Assembly (NCBI RefSeq): GCF_017876535.1
Contig: NZ_JAGIOF010000001.1
Location: 1,674,001 to 1,738,000 of the forward strand
Reading direction: 5' to 3'
From: Paeniglutamicibacter kerguelensis
GTDB lineage: Bacteria > Actinomycetota > Actinomycetes > Actinomycetales > Micrococcaceae
DNA: 64,000 bases
The translations under genes and the position numbers were made by a program. The notes under the pieces are model-generated. The model saw nothing but the letters and a program-made list of their open reading frames with translations, searched no databases and was not told the DNA's origin. This document shows positions 1 through 9,215 of the stretch, one piece after another; the stretch's first letter is position 1, and the number at the start of each line of letters is the position of its first letter.

Positions 1-1191
1 GACGGCCTTCAGTTCTATGCCGTGGACCACGGCGTGCGAGCCGAGCACCGGGACGCTGCCCAGTTCCTTGGCCAGCAGCCCGCCGACGGAGTCGACCTCG
101 TCCTCGTCGATGTCGATGTCGAAAAGCTCGCCGAGTTCGTCGATGGAGGTGCGGGCGGTGACGGTGTAGCTGCCGTCGCCCTGGTCCTCGATCTCGTTGC
201 GCTGCCTGTCGTATTCATCATCGATCTCCCCGACGATTTCCTCAATAAGGTCCTCGAGGGTGACCAGCCCGGCGGTTCCGCCGTATTCGTCGATGACGAT
301 GGCCATGTGGGTCGATTCGCGCTGCAGTTCCGGCAGCAGCTCGCCGACCAGCTTGGACTCGGGCACGTACCGGGTGGGGCGTGCCAGCTGCTCGACCAGC
401 GCCGCGGACCCGGGTTCCTTGTGCAGCTTGTAGGCCACGTCCTTGAGGTAGATGATGCCGAAGATGTCGTCGGCATCGTCCCCGATCACCGGCACGCGCG
501 AGCAGCCCGAGTTCAGGAACAGCTCCATGGCGGCGTTGAGGTCCTGGCCCTTGGCGATGGTGACCATCTCGGTGCGCGGCACCATGACCGAGCGGACGTA
601 GGTGTCCTCCAGGTCCATGACGGAGTTGATGATCTCCGCGGCGTCGTCCTCCAGGCCGTCGCCCTCCGAGGCCCGGTCGACCAGGTCGCGCAGGCGCTCC
701 TTGGAGAGGAAGCCCTCGTCCTCCTCGACGGCGCGCGGGGAGATCGCCTGCCCGATGCCGACCAGCCAGGACGGGATCGGGCCCAGCACCAGGCGCAGGA
801 AGCGGATCAGCGGCGCGGTGCGGCGCACCACCCCGGCGGCGTGGGTGCGCCCGTAGCGGCGCGGCGAGACCCCGACCAGCACAAAGCTGACCGCGGCCAT
901 GGTGACGGTGGCCAGCAGGCCGGCCAGCCAGACGTTGCCGAGCCTGTCGTGGTAGAGGATGCCGACCGCCACGGCGGAGGCAGTCTCGAACCAGATGCGC
1001 CAGAAACGCACGGCGTGGGTGTGGCTGGTGGGGTCGTCGAGGATGCGGCTCAGGTGGCCGGCGGCGGATTCGCTGCGCAGCACCTCTGCCTGCTGCCTGG
1101 AAAGGTACAGGTAGGCGGATTCGGCTGCGGTGAGGATTGCTGCACTGACGATGAACACCAATGCACAGAGCGCGAGAACAATCGCGGTCAC
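1..1191 (-). CDS. HlyC/CorC family membrane protein with CBS pair (3' end outside window)
   Basis: The protein reads continuously from a GTG at 1191 to the window edge, 397 codons, so only the C-terminal end is missing. Residues 1-110 hold several hydrophobic segments that fit a DUF21/CNNM membrane domain. MVPRTEM near residue 203 opens a CBS pair, and a CorC_HlyC (transporter-associated) domain starts near residue 345. Family members are linked to magnesium/cobalt homeostasis or export; the older hemolysin name is misleading. The GTG overlaps the TAG stop of ybeY by one base (TAGTG), which implies translational coupling. In related actinobacteria era usually follows, but that would lie outside the window. 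The family is secure; the transported substrate is not known. Confidence 0.93.
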   Translation of the reverse strand, partial: MTAIVLALCALVFIVSAAILTAAESAYLYLSRQQAEVLRSESAAGHLSRILDDPTSHTHAVRFWRIWFETASAVAVGILYHDRLGNVWLAGLLATVTMAAVSFVLVGVSPRRYGRTHAAGVVRRTAPLIRFLRLVLGPIPSWLVGIGQAISPRAVEEDEGFLSKERLRDLVDRASEGDGLEDDAAEIINSVMDLEDTYVRSVMVPRTEMVTIAKGQDLNAAMELFLNSGCSRVPVIGDDADDIFGIIYLKDVAYKLHKEPGSAALVEQLARPTRYVPESKLVGELLPELQRESTHMAIVIDEYGGTAGLVTLEDLIEEIVGEIDDEYDRQRNEIEDQGDGSYTVTARTSIDELGELFDIDIDEDEVDSVGGLLAKELGSVPVLGSHAVVHGIELKAV

Positions 1192-1664
1192 TAGTTCATC
1201 GTCTCCCGCGGAGCCGGGCGGCCCAGGAAGGCTTCAAGCAGCTGGCGCTGCAGGGCGAACATGATTTCCTTTTCCTCGGGCTCGGCGTGGTCGAAGCCCA
1301 GCAGGTGCAGCATGCCGTGCGTGGTGAGCAGCAGGATCTCGTCCTCGACGCTGTGCCCGCCGGTCTTGGCCTGGGCGGTGGCGACCTGCGGGCAGATCAC
1401 GATGTCGCCGAGCATGCCCGCCTCGGTGGGAGAACCGGGGCGGCCCGGGCGCAGTTCGTCCATCGGGAAGCTCATCACGTCGGTGGGCCCGTCGATGTCC
1501 ATCCATTCGACGTGCAGCGCGCTCATGGGCTCCTCGTCCATCAGGATGATCGAGACTTCGGTTTCCGGGTGCACGTGCAGCTCGGAGAGGATGTGGCGTC
1601 CCAACGCGCTGATGCGTTCGAGATCGGCTGCGATCTCGGACTCGTTGTTGACCTCTACGCTCAT
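1191..1664 (-). CDS. ybeY: Endoribonuclease YbeY (rRNA maturation factor)
   Basis: A 157-residue protein with the zinc-binding signature HGMLHLLGFDH at residues 116-126 and the conserved TDVMSFP (61-67) and LGDIVI (85-90). YbeY is a metal-dependent single-strand RNase needed for 16S rRNA 3'-end maturation and ribosome quality control. I chose the ATG at 1664 because it has an AGGAGA Shine-Dalgarno sequence and overlaps the phoH stop as ATGA; the open frame runs upstream into phoH, but that extension is non-homologous. Its place between phoH and a CorC-like gene is the common bacterial arrangement. Length matches the family. Confidence 0.96.
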   Translation of the reverse strand: MSVEVNNESEIAADLERISALGRHILSELHVHPETEVSIILMDEEPMSALHVEWMDIDGPTDVMSFPMDELRPGRPGSPTEAGMLGDIVICPQVATAQAKTGGHSVEDEILLLTTHGMLHLLGFDHAEPEEKEIMFALQRQLLEAFLGRPAPRETMN

Positions 1665-2785
1665 GATGCGTTCTCCTGATTGTCGGGACCGTGTCCCTGT
1701 GGTTTGCCGTGCTGTCTGTGGGTTGCCTGGCCCGTGCCGGGGGTAGCGGCGGCCCGGCGCCGCGCGCGGGCGGCCGAGCGGTTGAAGTTGGGGTCCTGGC
1801 GGGCGGTCCAACGCTCGTAGGCGCCGACGATGGCCCCGACCAGCCGGTGGCGCACCACGTCGGTCGCGTCGAGTTCGCAGAAGGCGATGTCATCGACGCC
1901 CTCGAGGATCTCGGTGACCACGCGCAGCCCGGACTTGGTGCCGCCGGGCAGGTCGACCTGCGTGATGTCGCCGGTCACCACGATCTTGGAGCCGAAGCCC
2001 AGCCGGGTGAGGAACATCTTCATCTGTTCGGGCGTGGTGTTTTGTGCCTCGTCGAGGATGATGAACGCGTCGTTGAGGGTGCGTCCGCGCATGTAGGCCA
2101 GCGGTGCGACCTCGATGGTGCCGGCGGCCAGCAGGCGCGGGATCGAATCCGGCTCCAGCATGTCGTGCAGCGCGTCGTAGAGCGGGCGCAGGTACGGGTC
2201 GATCTTGTCGGTGAGGGTGCCCGGCAGGAAGCCGAGCTTCTCCCCGGCCTCCACGGCCGGGCGGGTCAGGATGATTCGGCTGACCTCCTTGGACTGCAGC
2301 GCCGCAACGGCCTTGGCCATCGCCAGGTAGGTCTTGCCGGTGCCCGCGGGACCGATACCGAAGATCACGGTGTGCTCGTCGATGGCATCGACGTAGGCCT
2401 TCTGGTTCACGGTCTTGGGCCGGATGGCCTTGCCCCGGCCGGAAAGTATCTTCAGCCCCAGCACGGACTGGGCGTCGCCGGCGCCGGAGCCCTCCAGCAT
2501 GCGCACCAGCTGTTCAATGGTCTGCGCGGAAATCCGGGTCCCGTTGGCCGCAAGCGTGCGGGCCTCGGTGATCACCCGCAAGGCCCTGTGCGCGGCTCCC
2601 GGCTCGCCGGTGACCCGAAGGTCGTTGCCCCGGGCGTGGAGCTCGACGCCCGGGTAGGCGCCACCGATGACACGCAATAGTTCATCGTGTGCACCCAGGG
2701 TGGCTACCATTTGGTCGGAACTGTCGAAGCTGACCAGCGCATCGGTTTCCCGCGGCTGCCCTGATTGGCTCATCTCTGGATCCAT
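1661..2785 (-). CDS. phoH: PhoH-family ATPase
   Basis: A PhoH-like P-loop ATPase of about 374 residues. Walker A is GPAGTGKT at residues 145-152 and Walker B is IILDEAQN near residue 230, followed by the conserved [12 protein letters not shown]. An N-terminal region (20-110) resembles the KH-like part of PhoH proteins. The C-terminus is basic, rich in Arg and Ala, and probably binds RNA. The role is not settled; the constant association with ybeY suggests RNA processing. The start is uncertain: the frame stays open to 2890, and I prefer ATG 2785, which has GGAGG about 13 bases upstream; ATG 2773 and ATG 2869 are alternatives. The ATGA overlap couples it to ybeY. Confidence 0.93.
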   Translation of the reverse strand: MDPEMSQSGQPRETDALVSFDSSDQMVATLGAHDELLRVIGGAYPGVELHARGNDLRVTGEPGAAHRALRVITEARTLAANGTRISAQTIEQLVRMLEGSGAGDAQSVLGLKILSGRGKAIRPKTVNQKAYVDAIDEHTVIFGIGPAGTGKTYLAMAKAVAALQSKEVSRIILTRPAVEAGEKLGFLPGTLTDKIDPYLRPLYDALHDMLEPDSIPRLLAAGTIEVAPLAYMRGRTLNDAFIILDEAQNTTPEQMKMFLTRLGFGSKIVVTGDITQVDLPGGTKSGLRVVTEILEGVDDIAFCELDATDVVRHRLVGAIVGAYERWTARQDPNFNRSAARARRRAAATPGTGQATHRQHGKPQGHGPDNQENAS

Positions 2786-3082
2786 ACGACTGTTGCCGCC
2801 TCCGCATTCCGTGTGGGCGACTAAGGCCTGCGGTCCTTCCGCGGCCAATGGTCCCTGCACCTCGTCCATCTTATCCTGCCCTTGTGGCACCGGCCATTGG
2901 CGCGCGGGCGGCCCGCCTGCCGGCCCGCGAATATATCAATCAGGCAACAGTCCCCGCAAAACGCGGATCGGCGCCCCCCTCGAGGGAAAATTTGTGCAAG
3001 GCTGGGGAAAGCCCGCCAACTCCCCCGATGCGGATGCACCCCTGCTTTTAGTTCCCTTTCTCCCAGAGAGCCACTATTTCCG

Positions 3083-4030
3083 ATGTCCCGATCCCGTCGC
3101 GCCGCCCATTCCCGCATTGCGGTCTTGGCACTCACGGCGCTGCTTGGAACCTCGGCCTCCTGCGGTCTGGGGACCGGCGCCGAGCAGTTCTCGATGCCCG
3201 CATCGAACGCCGACGTCCATTCGGCCGCCCCGTTGTCGGCGGTCGAGATGGAGCCCTTGAGCACCGACCGCAGCATGCCCGTCTACTGGCTCTCGGAATC
3301 GGACGGAACGGTGCGTCTCTATCGGGAGTTCGTGCAGATCCCCGGGGTCGGGGATCCGATCGCCGCATCGGTGCGCTACATGCTGAACTCGAAGCCGCAT
3401 GACACCGACTATTTCAACCTGTGGCGGCCGAGCAACTCGATCGGTGCCTCGGTGAGCCCCGGGAACATGATCACCATCGACCTGGGCAAAAAGGCGTTTG
3501 GCGCGTCGCTGGACCGCGGCCTCGCGGAGCGGTCGATCGCGCAATTGGTGTTCACTGCCACGGCCGCGGCGGCCAACGCCGGCATCCTCTCCGACGGCAT
3601 CGAACCGAGCGTGCGGATCCAGGTCGACGGATCGAGCGACTTCCTGGCCTTCGGCCAGATTCCGCTGGACCAGACCTTCACCCGCGATTCCAAGCTTGCG
3701 GCCCCGCTGTGGGTCATCGACCCGCAAGCCGGCAGCACCGTGCCCGCCGGGCAGGTGGATTTCCGCGGCCTGAGCGCCAGTTTCCCCGGCGGGGAATTCT
3801 GGGAGATCCGGCGGAGGAAGTCCATGAACCCGCTGAAGACCAAAAGCGAATCGACCGAGCCCGTCGCCTCCGGCCAGCTGCCCACGGGCGGCGACGGCCT
3901 GGACACCAACGAATTCTCCTTCAGCCACAAGCTCGAGGCCGGCGACTACACGTTCACCGCATGGGGCGTCGACGCGACCACTGACAAGCGGGTCGCCATC
4001 GAATCCAAGGACTTCACGGTGGAGGACTGA
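3083..4030 (+). CDS. GerMN/Gmad2-domain secreted or lipoprotein
   Basis: The 315-residue protein starts at ATG 3083 with a basic N-terminus and a hydrophobic stretch ending in TSASC near residue 31, which looks like an export signal with a loose lipobox. A GerMN domain (about residues 55-185, around LYREFVQIPG and SVRYMLNSKP) is followed by a Gmad2 immunoglobulin-like domain (about 205-315, with GSTVPAGQVDFRG and EFWEIRRRKS). Such proteins are common on actinobacterial surfaces, often beside LpqB-type genes, without a fixed role. It is the only rightward gene inside the leftward hrcA-to-ybeY block and faces rsmE across a shared terminator. The open frame extends upstream to 2882, but that part overlaps phoH and lacks a signal sequence. 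Confidence 0.85.
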   Translation: MSRSRRAAHSRIAVLALTALLGTSASCGLGTGAEQFSMPASNADVHSAAPLSAVEMEPLSTDRSMPVYWLSESDGTVRLYREFVQIPGVGDPIAASVRYMLNSKPHDTDYFNLWRPSNSIGASVSPGNMITIDLGKKAFGASLDRGLAERSIAQLVFTATAAAANAGILSDGIEPSVRIQVDGSSDFLAFGQIPLDQTFTRDSKLAAPLWVIDPQAGSTVPAGQVDFRGLSASFPGGEFWEIRRRKSMNPLKTKSESTEPVASGQLPTGGDGLDTNEFSFSHKLEAGDYTFTAWGVDATTDKRVAIESKDFTVED

Positions 4031-4073
4031 GATTCCCGCCGACCTAGCCGCACCGACCAAACACCGCCAACGC

Positions 4074-4128
4074 AAAGATCCCTGTGTCGGATCCCCCACC
4101 AAGGGGAATCCGGCACAGGGATCTTTTT
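4074..4128. terminator. Bidirectional intrinsic terminator
   Basis: A long stem (AAGATCCCTGTG.CGGAT.CCCC / GGGG.ATCCGG.CACAGGGATCTT) with a short loop is followed by a T run on the + strand and preceded by AAA on that strand. It lies between the convergent GerMN gene and rsmE and can serve both. Confidence 0.9.
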
Positions 4129-4149
4129 GCCTGCGTCAGGGGCCGCTTC

Positions 4150-4953
4150 CTAAAGCTGTCCGAGCAGGTGCCTGACGAGCACCAGCGCCGCGGGCCCCGC
4201 GGTCGAGGCGCGCAGCACGTGTTGGCCCAGCAGCGCCACCTTGGCGCCGGCGGCCAGGAACTGGTCAATCTCGTGGTCCGAGATCCCGCCCTCGGGCCCG
4301 ACGACCAGGTGTACCTCGGCGCGCGGCGCCTTGCCGGCGGCCAGCTCCCGGGCGTGCTCGGCGGCCCAGGTCCCGACGACGTCGGCCACCGAGGCGGCAC
4401 CGCGTTCGTGCAGCACCAGCACCAGCACCGGAGTCCCGGCGTCCGCCGCGGCCGCCATGGACTTGGCCAGCGCCGGGGTGGAAAGCATCGGCAGGACCTC
4501 GGGCAGGAACGTGCGCCTGGATTGCTTCAGCGCGCTGAGCACCGTCGCTTCCCACTTGCCCAGCGCCTTGGCGGCCTTGGCCTCGTTCCAGCGCACGATC
4601 GCGCGTTCGGACTGCCACGGGCGCACCGCGTCGATGCCGAGCTCCACCGCGGACTCGACTGCCTGCAGGTCGCGGTCGCCCTTGGCCAGCGCCTGCACCA
4701 GGGTGATGCGGACCGGTTGGGCCTCCTCGTGCTCGACGGAAGCCACCGTGGCGCGCAGGGAGGACTTGTCGGTGTCCAGCACCTCGACGCGTGCGCGCAC
4801 GCCGGTGCCGTCGACAAGGTCGATCGTCTCCCCGCCGCGCACGCGCTTCACGTTCACCGCGTGGTGGGCCTCGGGCCCCTCAAGGGTGAGCACGGAACCC
4901 ACGGCGGGGTCGCCGATGGACCCGGGCTCCATGAAGAAGCACTGGTTGCTCAT
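4150..4953 (-). CDS. rsmE: 16S rRNA (uracil1498-N3)-methyltransferase RsmE
   Basis: A SPOUT-class methyltransferase of 267 residues that uses S-adenosylmethionine to methylate U1498 in the ribosomal decoding region. The SAM-binding trefoil-knot motifs are visible as [12 protein letters not shown] and [17 protein letters not shown] near the C-terminus, and the N-terminal PUA-like part carries [10 protein letters not shown]. It is slightly longer than the usual 240-250 residues. The ATG at 4953 overlaps the dnaJ stop as ATGA, so it is probably translated from the hrcA-dnaJ transcript and may share heat-shock control. Confidence 0.95.
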   Translation of the reverse strand: MSNQCFFMEPGSIGDPAVGSVLTLEGPEAHHAVNVKRVRGGETIDLVDGTGVRARVEVLDTDKSSLRATVASVEHEEAQPVRITLVQALAKGDRDLQAVESAVELGIDAVRPWQSERAIVRWNEAKAAKALGKWEATVLSALKQSRRTFLPEVLPMLSTPALAKSMAAAADAGTPVLVLVLHERGAASVADVVGTWAAEHARELAAGKAPRAEVHLVVGPEGGISDHEIDQFLAAGAKVALLGQHVLRASTAGPAALVLVRHLLGQL

Positions 4954-6080
4954 GAGCCCAGGTTGCCGAGCTTGCCGCGCAGGCGGGAGAACATCCCGCC
5001 GCTGTTTTCCATGCGGCCCTCGGCGAATTCCTCGCCGCGCAGCTTGGCCAGCTGCTCGAGCAGCTCGCGCTGTGCCGCGTCGACCTTGGTCGGAGTCTCG
5101 ACGTGCAGGTGCACGATGATGTCGCCGCGCTTGCCGCCGCGCAGGCGCGGAACGCCGTAGCCGGCCAGGCGAACCGTGTCGCCGGACTGCGCGCCGGATT
5201 CGACCTCGATGACCTGGGCGCCGTCGAAGGTCTCCAGTTTCAGGTCCGCGCCGAGCGCGGCCGCCGTCATCGGGACGTTCATGCGTGCGTGAAGGTCGAC
5301 GCCCTCGCGTTCGAAGACCTTGTGGCGGCGCACCTCGATCTCCACGTACAGGTCGCCGTTGGGACCGCCGCCGGGACCCGCCTCGCCCTGGCCCGCCAGG
5401 TGGATGCGGGTGCCGCTGGCAACGCCGGCGGGGACCTTGAGCTGCTTGGAGATGCGTTCGCGGATGCGGCCCTGGCCGTTGCAGTCGATGCAGGGATCCG
5501 GGATGGTGGTGCCGAAGCCGCGGCAGGCCGCACAGGTCTCCACGGTCATCATCTGGCCCAGGAAGGAGCGGACCGGGCGCTGGACCTGGCCGGCGCCGTG
5601 ACAGATGCTGCAGGTGACGGGCGAGGTGCCCTTGCGGCAGCAGGTACCCTCGCAGGTGGGGCAGGTGACGGCGGTTTCCATGTCCAGCGGGTACACGGTG
5701 CCGGCCACCGCATCGGCAAGGTCGATCGTCGCCGTGATCAGCGCGTCGCGGCCGCGCTGGGTGCGCGAGGCCGGGCCCTGGGCCTGGCCTCCGCCGAAGA
5801 ACTGCTCGAAGATGTCCCCGAAGCCGCCGCCGAAACCGCCGCCTCCGCCGAAACCGGTCTGGCCCGTGCCGTTTTCGTTGCCCGTGGCATCGTAGTTGGC
5901 GCGCTTGTCCGCGTCGGCGAGCACCTCGTAGGCGCGGGTCACCAGCTTGAACTGCTCCGAGGCGTCCTCCCCCGGGTTCACATCGGGGTGTAGCTTGCGG
6001 GCCAACTTGCGGTAGGCCTTCTTGATCTCTTCGCCCGTGGCGTCCTTGCTGACGCCCAGAACTTCGTAGTGAGTGCTCAC
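4950..6080 (-). CDS. dnaJ: Chaperone DnaJ (DnaJ2 type)
   Basis: Hsp40 co-chaperone for DnaK. The J domain covers residues 3-66 with HPD at 31-33. A Gly/Phe-rich linker follows, then a four-repeat zinc finger (about 137-205) and the C-terminal substrate-binding domains. The first zinc repeat reads CPTCEGTC where the consensus has CxxCxGxG; this variant is usual in the actinobacterial paralogue encoded after hrcA. I chose the GTG at 6080 (376 residues) because the J domain starts directly after it and GAAAGGA lies upstream; the frame extends to 6119. The gene follows hrcA by 50 bases and overlaps rsmE. Confidence 0.95.
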   Translation of the reverse strand: MSTHYEVLGVSKDATGEEIKKAYRKLARKLHPDVNPGEDASEQFKLVTRAYEVLADADKRANYDATGNENGTGQTGFGGGGGFGGGFGDIFEQFFGGGQAQGPASRTQRGRDALITATIDLADAVAGTVYPLDMETAVTCPTCEGTCCRKGTSPVTCSICHGAGQVQRPVRSFLGQMMTVETCAACRGFGTTIPDPCIDCNGQGRIRERISKQLKVPAGVASGTRIHLAGQGEAGPGGGPNGDLYVEIEVRRHKVFEREGVDLHARMNVPMTAAALGADLKLETFDGAQVIEVESGAQSGDTVRLAGYGVPRLRGGKRGDIIVHLHVETPTKVDAAQRELLEQLAKLRGEEFAEGRMENSGGMFSRLRGKLGNLGS

Positions 6081-6130
6081 AGTGCTCGCTGTGTCCTTTC
6101 GTACTTCAAAAATTGACAATGGCCCGGCGG

Positions 6131-7144
6131 TCAGCCGGCCAAGATGCGGGAAAGATATCTGGCGACGGCGCGCACGGCGGCCATCGAGGTGGGGTAGTTC
6201 ATGCGGGTCGGGCCCAACACGCCGATCATCGATTGTTCGCCCGGCCCGTAGCCGGTCGCGACCACCGAGGCCTCCGTGAGGGCGCCGTACTGGTTTTCGG
6301 TTCCGATGCCCACCGCGATCCCGTGTGCGTCCTGTTCCAGTTCGGAGAACAAGCGCAGCAGCACAACCTGTTCCTCAAGCGCCTCGAGGACCGGGGTGAT
6401 GCTCAACGGGAAGTCGCGGTTTGCGCGGGCCAGGTTTGCGGTGCCGGCCATGACCATCCGGTCCACGGTGTTGTTGCGAGCCAGCGCCCCCAACGCCTCG
6501 GCGATGGCCCGTGCCGCGTGCAGCAGTCGTGGTTCGACCAGGTCCGTGGGACCTCCGCAGAGTTTTGAGACATCTGCAATGGGTCGGTTGTCCAACACCG
6601 CGAGGAACACCGCGCGCAGGCGCTGGAGGTCTTCTTCGCCGGTTTCCGGGGGCAAAAGAATGACCCGCTGTTCAACCTTGCCGCTGGAGGCAATGAGGAC
6701 AACGAGTGTCTGCCCGGCGCCAAGGCCCACGAGCTCGATGTGGCGGACCGTGGCGTTTGAGTAATGCGGCACCTGGATGAGCGCCACCTGCTGGGTGATG
6801 CTTGCCAGCAGGCGGACGGTGTTTTCGAGGACCTCATTGAGGTCGTGCGAGCCCTCGATCAGCGCGGCAATGGCACGTCGCTCGGCTGGCGAGAGCGGCT
6901 TGATGTCGCCGATTTGGTCGACGAAATGGCGGTAGCCCTTCTCTGTGGGGATCCGCCCGGAGGAAGTGTGCGGGGCAACAATAAAGCCCTCTTCCTCAAG
7001 CGAAGCCATGTCGTTGCGGATGGTAGCGGCCGAGACGCCGAGGTTGTGCCGATCCAGCAGGGCCCGCGAACCCACCGGCTCACGGGACTTGACATAGTCT
7101 TCAACGATGGCTCGGAGGACCTCAAGCCTGCGCGGTTCGGTCAT
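6131..7144 (-). CDS. hrcA: Heat-inducible transcription repressor HrcA
   Basis: A 337-residue repressor of class I heat-shock genes. The N-terminal winged helix carries [19 protein letters not shown] and the [14 protein letters not shown] signature that is diagnostic for HrcA; the GAF-like dimerisation domain follows. ATG 7144 has a strong AGGAGGG site; an upstream in-frame extension to 7225 is not homologous. A CIRCE operator lies 75 bases upstream, so hrcA most likely represses itself and the dnaJ-rsmE genes behind it, with GroEL as the usual activity modulator. Confidence 0.97.
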   Translation of the reverse strand: MTEPRRLEVLRAIVEDYVKSREPVGSRALLDRHNLGVSAATIRNDMASLEEEGFIVAPHTSSGRIPTEKGYRHFVDQIGDIKPLSPAERRAIAALIEGSHDLNEVLENTVRLLASITQQVALIQVPHYSNATVRHIELVGLGAGQTLVVLIASSGKVEQRVILLPPETGEEDLQRLRAVFLAVLDNRPIADVSKLCGGPTDLVEPRLLHAARAIAEALGALARNNTVDRMVMAGTANLARANRDFPLSITPVLEALEEQVVLLRLFSELEQDAHGIAVGIGTENQYGALTEASVVATGYGPGEQSMIGVLGPTRMNYPTSMAAVRAVARYLSRILAG

Positions 7145-7218
7145 TCTTACCCTCCTGACTACCAGATTGATACGGTCGACGACGCATCTGGGTGCCCGGG
7201 CCCGCGAATTTGCGGCCT

Positions 7219-7245
7219 TTAGCACTCGACATGTCCAAGTGCTAA
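7219..7245 (-). promoter_or_regulatory. CIRCE operator
   Basis: TTAGCACTC, nine bases, then AAGTGCTAA. This matches the CIRCE consensus (TTAGCACTC-N9-GAGTGCTAA) with one changed base in the right arm. It lies 75 bases upstream of the hrcA start codon and is the expected HrcA binding site. Confidence 0.95.
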
Positions 7246-7358
7246 GTCTAATACGTCCGGCTGGGTTGTTAGCATGGTTTGTTCAAACACGGCGGTGCCG
7301 CGTTCACCACACGCCCCACCGCCGCAGCATGCGACCACCGGCACCGGAAAGTGAAACC

Positions 7359-8222
7359 ATGACCAATTACACCTGGGGCGCCCAAGACATGAGCGCCCCC
7401 GCACGACGACAGCTCCGCAAGGTCCCGCTGAGCCTGGGCTTGCTGCTCGAAGACGTCGAAAGCGGCTGGGTGGGAGAGGTTGTCCGCATGGAAAAATCCG
7501 GCGGCATGCGCGTGATGGCCCTGGAGGACCGGGCAGGCCGGACCAAGTCCTTCCGCACGGGTTTCGGCTTCCTGCTCGAGGGAGAGCCCGTGGAAATCAC
7601 CGAACCGGTTGCCGCGCAGCCGGCCAAGCAGGGCACGGCGCGCAGCGCCTCGGGGTCGCGAATGGTCACCGACCTGCGGGCCCGCACCGCCCGGGCAAGC
7701 CGCATTTGGGTGGAAGGCAAACACGACGCCCAGCTGGTTGAAAAGGTCTGGGGCCACGACCTGCGCGTGGAGGGCATTGTCGTCGAGCCCCTGCACGGAG
7801 TCGATGACCTGGCTGCCGCCATCCGCGATTTCTCCCCCGGCCCGCAGCGCAAGCTTGGAATCCTCGTCGACCATTTGGTTTCCGGCACCAAGGAGGCAAA
7901 GATCGCCGCAGAGGCCATGCGGGTTCCGGGCGCGGCCGGCAATGTGCTGATTGTCGGCCACCCGTACGTCGACGTGTGGCAAGCCGTGCGCCCCACGGTG
8001 CTGGGCATCAAGGCATGGCCGGTGGTGCCGCGCGGAACGGACTGGAAAACCGGCATCCTCAAGGGCCTGGGCTGGCCGCACCGGGAACAGGTCGACGTGG
8101 CCCAGGGATGGGAACGCATCCTGGGGCAGGTGCGAAGCTATGCGGATCTGGAACCTTCGCTGTTGGGCCGCGTTGAAGAGGTCATCGACTTCCTCACCGC
8201 AGGCGACCACGGGCCCGAATAA
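7359..8222 (+). CDS. DUF3097 family protein
   Basis: A 287-residue cytosolic protein of the actinobacterial DUF3097 family; no experimentally known function that I can name. No membrane segments or signal peptide. The N-terminal part (1-60) looks like a small beta domain. The central part contains IWVEGKHDAQLVEKVWG followed about 45 residues later by LGILVDHLVSGTKE. That spacing of an invariant Glu and an acidic turn recalls TOPRIM domains of RNase M5 and OLD nucleases, which is my inference. ATG 7359 was chosen as the start of family similarity; the frame is open further upstream across the CIRCE region. It is divergent from hrcA and may share its promoter region. Confidence 0.85.
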   Translation: MTNYTWGAQDMSAPARRQLRKVPLSLGLLLEDVESGWVGEVVRMEKSGGMRVMALEDRAGRTKSFRTGFGFLLEGEPVEITEPVAAQPAKQGTARSASGSRMVTDLRARTARASRIWVEGKHDAQLVEKVWGHDLRVEGIVVEPLHGVDDLAAAIRDFSPGPQRKLGILVDHLVSGTKEAKIAAEAMRVPGAAGNVLIVGHPYVDVWQAVRPTVLGIKAWPVVPRGTDWKTGILKGLGWPHREQVDVAQGWERILGQVRSYADLEPSLLGRVEEVIDFLTAGDHGPE

Positions 8223-8453
8223 CTCTCCATCCACCGGCGACGCGCCCGGCCGGAAAAATGTCAGCACCGTGAGAATGCTCACGCTTCGCTTATGATCGGG
8301 CACGTGGGCAACCCAAAGGTGGCGCAAGTCAGGGGATAACCGTTCACCATCCGGCCGGGACTCGCCCAAAGCCGCGGTTCGATTCTATGGACCCGTTGGA
8401 TTGGCGATAAACTGTCCAACGATTCACCAACAGCAACGAAGAGGACACCAGCA

Positions 8454-8870
8454 GTGGTCAACGAGGCACGACAGTCACCCGGCGAAGGCAATGGCCAGCC
8501 GGACCGATTCGAAGGTTCCTCGGATGCCCCGCTGCCCCTGACGCCTGCCGAAGATCGCCAGTGGGCAACCATCGCCCACTTCGGCGCGATCCTTGGGTGC
8601 ATCCCCTCGGCCATCATCTACTACGTGTACCGCTCGCGCGGGCCGTTCACCGCGCAGGAATCCAAGGAAGCGCTCAACTTCACGTTTCCGCTCACGGTCC
8701 TGGCAGTGCTGCTGAACCTGCTCTCGCTGATTCCCGTCATTGGATGGGTCTTCGCGGTCCTCGTCGTGGCAATCTGGATTTTCCTCACCGTCAGCGGCGT
8801 CAAGGCGGGCATCAACGCGAACAAGTCCCGCCCCTACCGCTACCCGTTCAACCTTCGGCTGTTCAAGTAG
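8454..8870 (+). CDS. DUF4870 small membrane protein
   Basis: A 138-residue protein starting at GTG 8454. A polar N-terminus of about 35 residues precedes the DUF4870 core: a hydrophobic hairpin around HFGAILGCIPSAIIYYVY, the conserved AQESKEALNF motif, and two further transmembrane stretches (LTVLAVLLNLLSL and WVFAVLVVAIWIFL). The family is widespread and of unknown function. It stands alone between the DUF3097 gene and the convergent hemW, with a hairpin directly behind its stop codon. Confidence 0.88.
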   Translation: MVNEARQSPGEGNGQPDRFEGSSDAPLPLTPAEDRQWATIAHFGAILGCIPSAIIYYVYRSRGPFTAQESKEALNFTFPLTVLAVLLNLLSLIPVIGWVFAVLVVAIWIFLTVSGVKAGINANKSRPYRYPFNLRLFK

Positions 8871-8888
8871 CAAAGAGCCGGGTGGGAT

Positions 8889-8925
8889 CGTAAGGGGCAT
8901 TGCCGACAAGGCAGTGCCCCTTACG
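8889..8925 (+). terminator. Hairpin terminator after DUF4870 gene
   Basis: CGTAAGGGGCATTGCC and GGCAGTGCCCCTTACG form a long stem with a short loop 19 bases after the DUF4870 stop. It lacks a strong T run, so it is a candidate intrinsic terminator or 3' stabiliser. Confidence 0.7.
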
Positions 8926-9135
8926 ATTTGGAGAGCACCCGAGCCGGTTTTTGATCTTTGCCCGGTCATTCCGGCAGCGGTCCAGGCCACCGCATTTTGT
9001 GCACCGTTCATCGACGCGCTGGGCCGAGACTCCCCGGGCCCGGCCGGACCGAAAACCATCCAAGCTGGCGAGCGGAGACGCCGCCGCGGTCCCCTGACGG
9101 CAGCACCGGCTCTGCAAGGACACCTGCTCCAGATG

Positions 9136-9183
9136 ACAAAGGTGGGTGGCGGGCTGGAATTCCAACCCGCCACCCACCTTTGT
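9136..9183 (-). terminator. Strong hairpin downstream of hemW
   Basis: A near-perfect 48-base palindrome centred on GGAATTCC (arms ACAAAGGTGGGTGGCGGG and its complement) lies 33 bases past the hemW stop. It probably ends the lepA-hemW transcript; no T run follows. Confidence 0.75.
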
Positions 9184-9215
9184 AGGATCCACCTGCTATG
9201 GCGGCGAAGTGCTCC

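Larger units (their letters stand above)
8871..9215. other. Intergenic stretch between convergent genes
   Basis: Apart from the hairpins at each end (8889-8925 and 9136-9183) I see no gene here. The short open frames have no Shine-Dalgarno site or recognisable similarity. Confidence 0.6.

Noticed and set aside
5640..5665. Damaged zinc finger in DnaJ (CPTCEGTC)
   Set aside because: This variant is usual in actinobacterial DnaJ2 and not a sign of decay.
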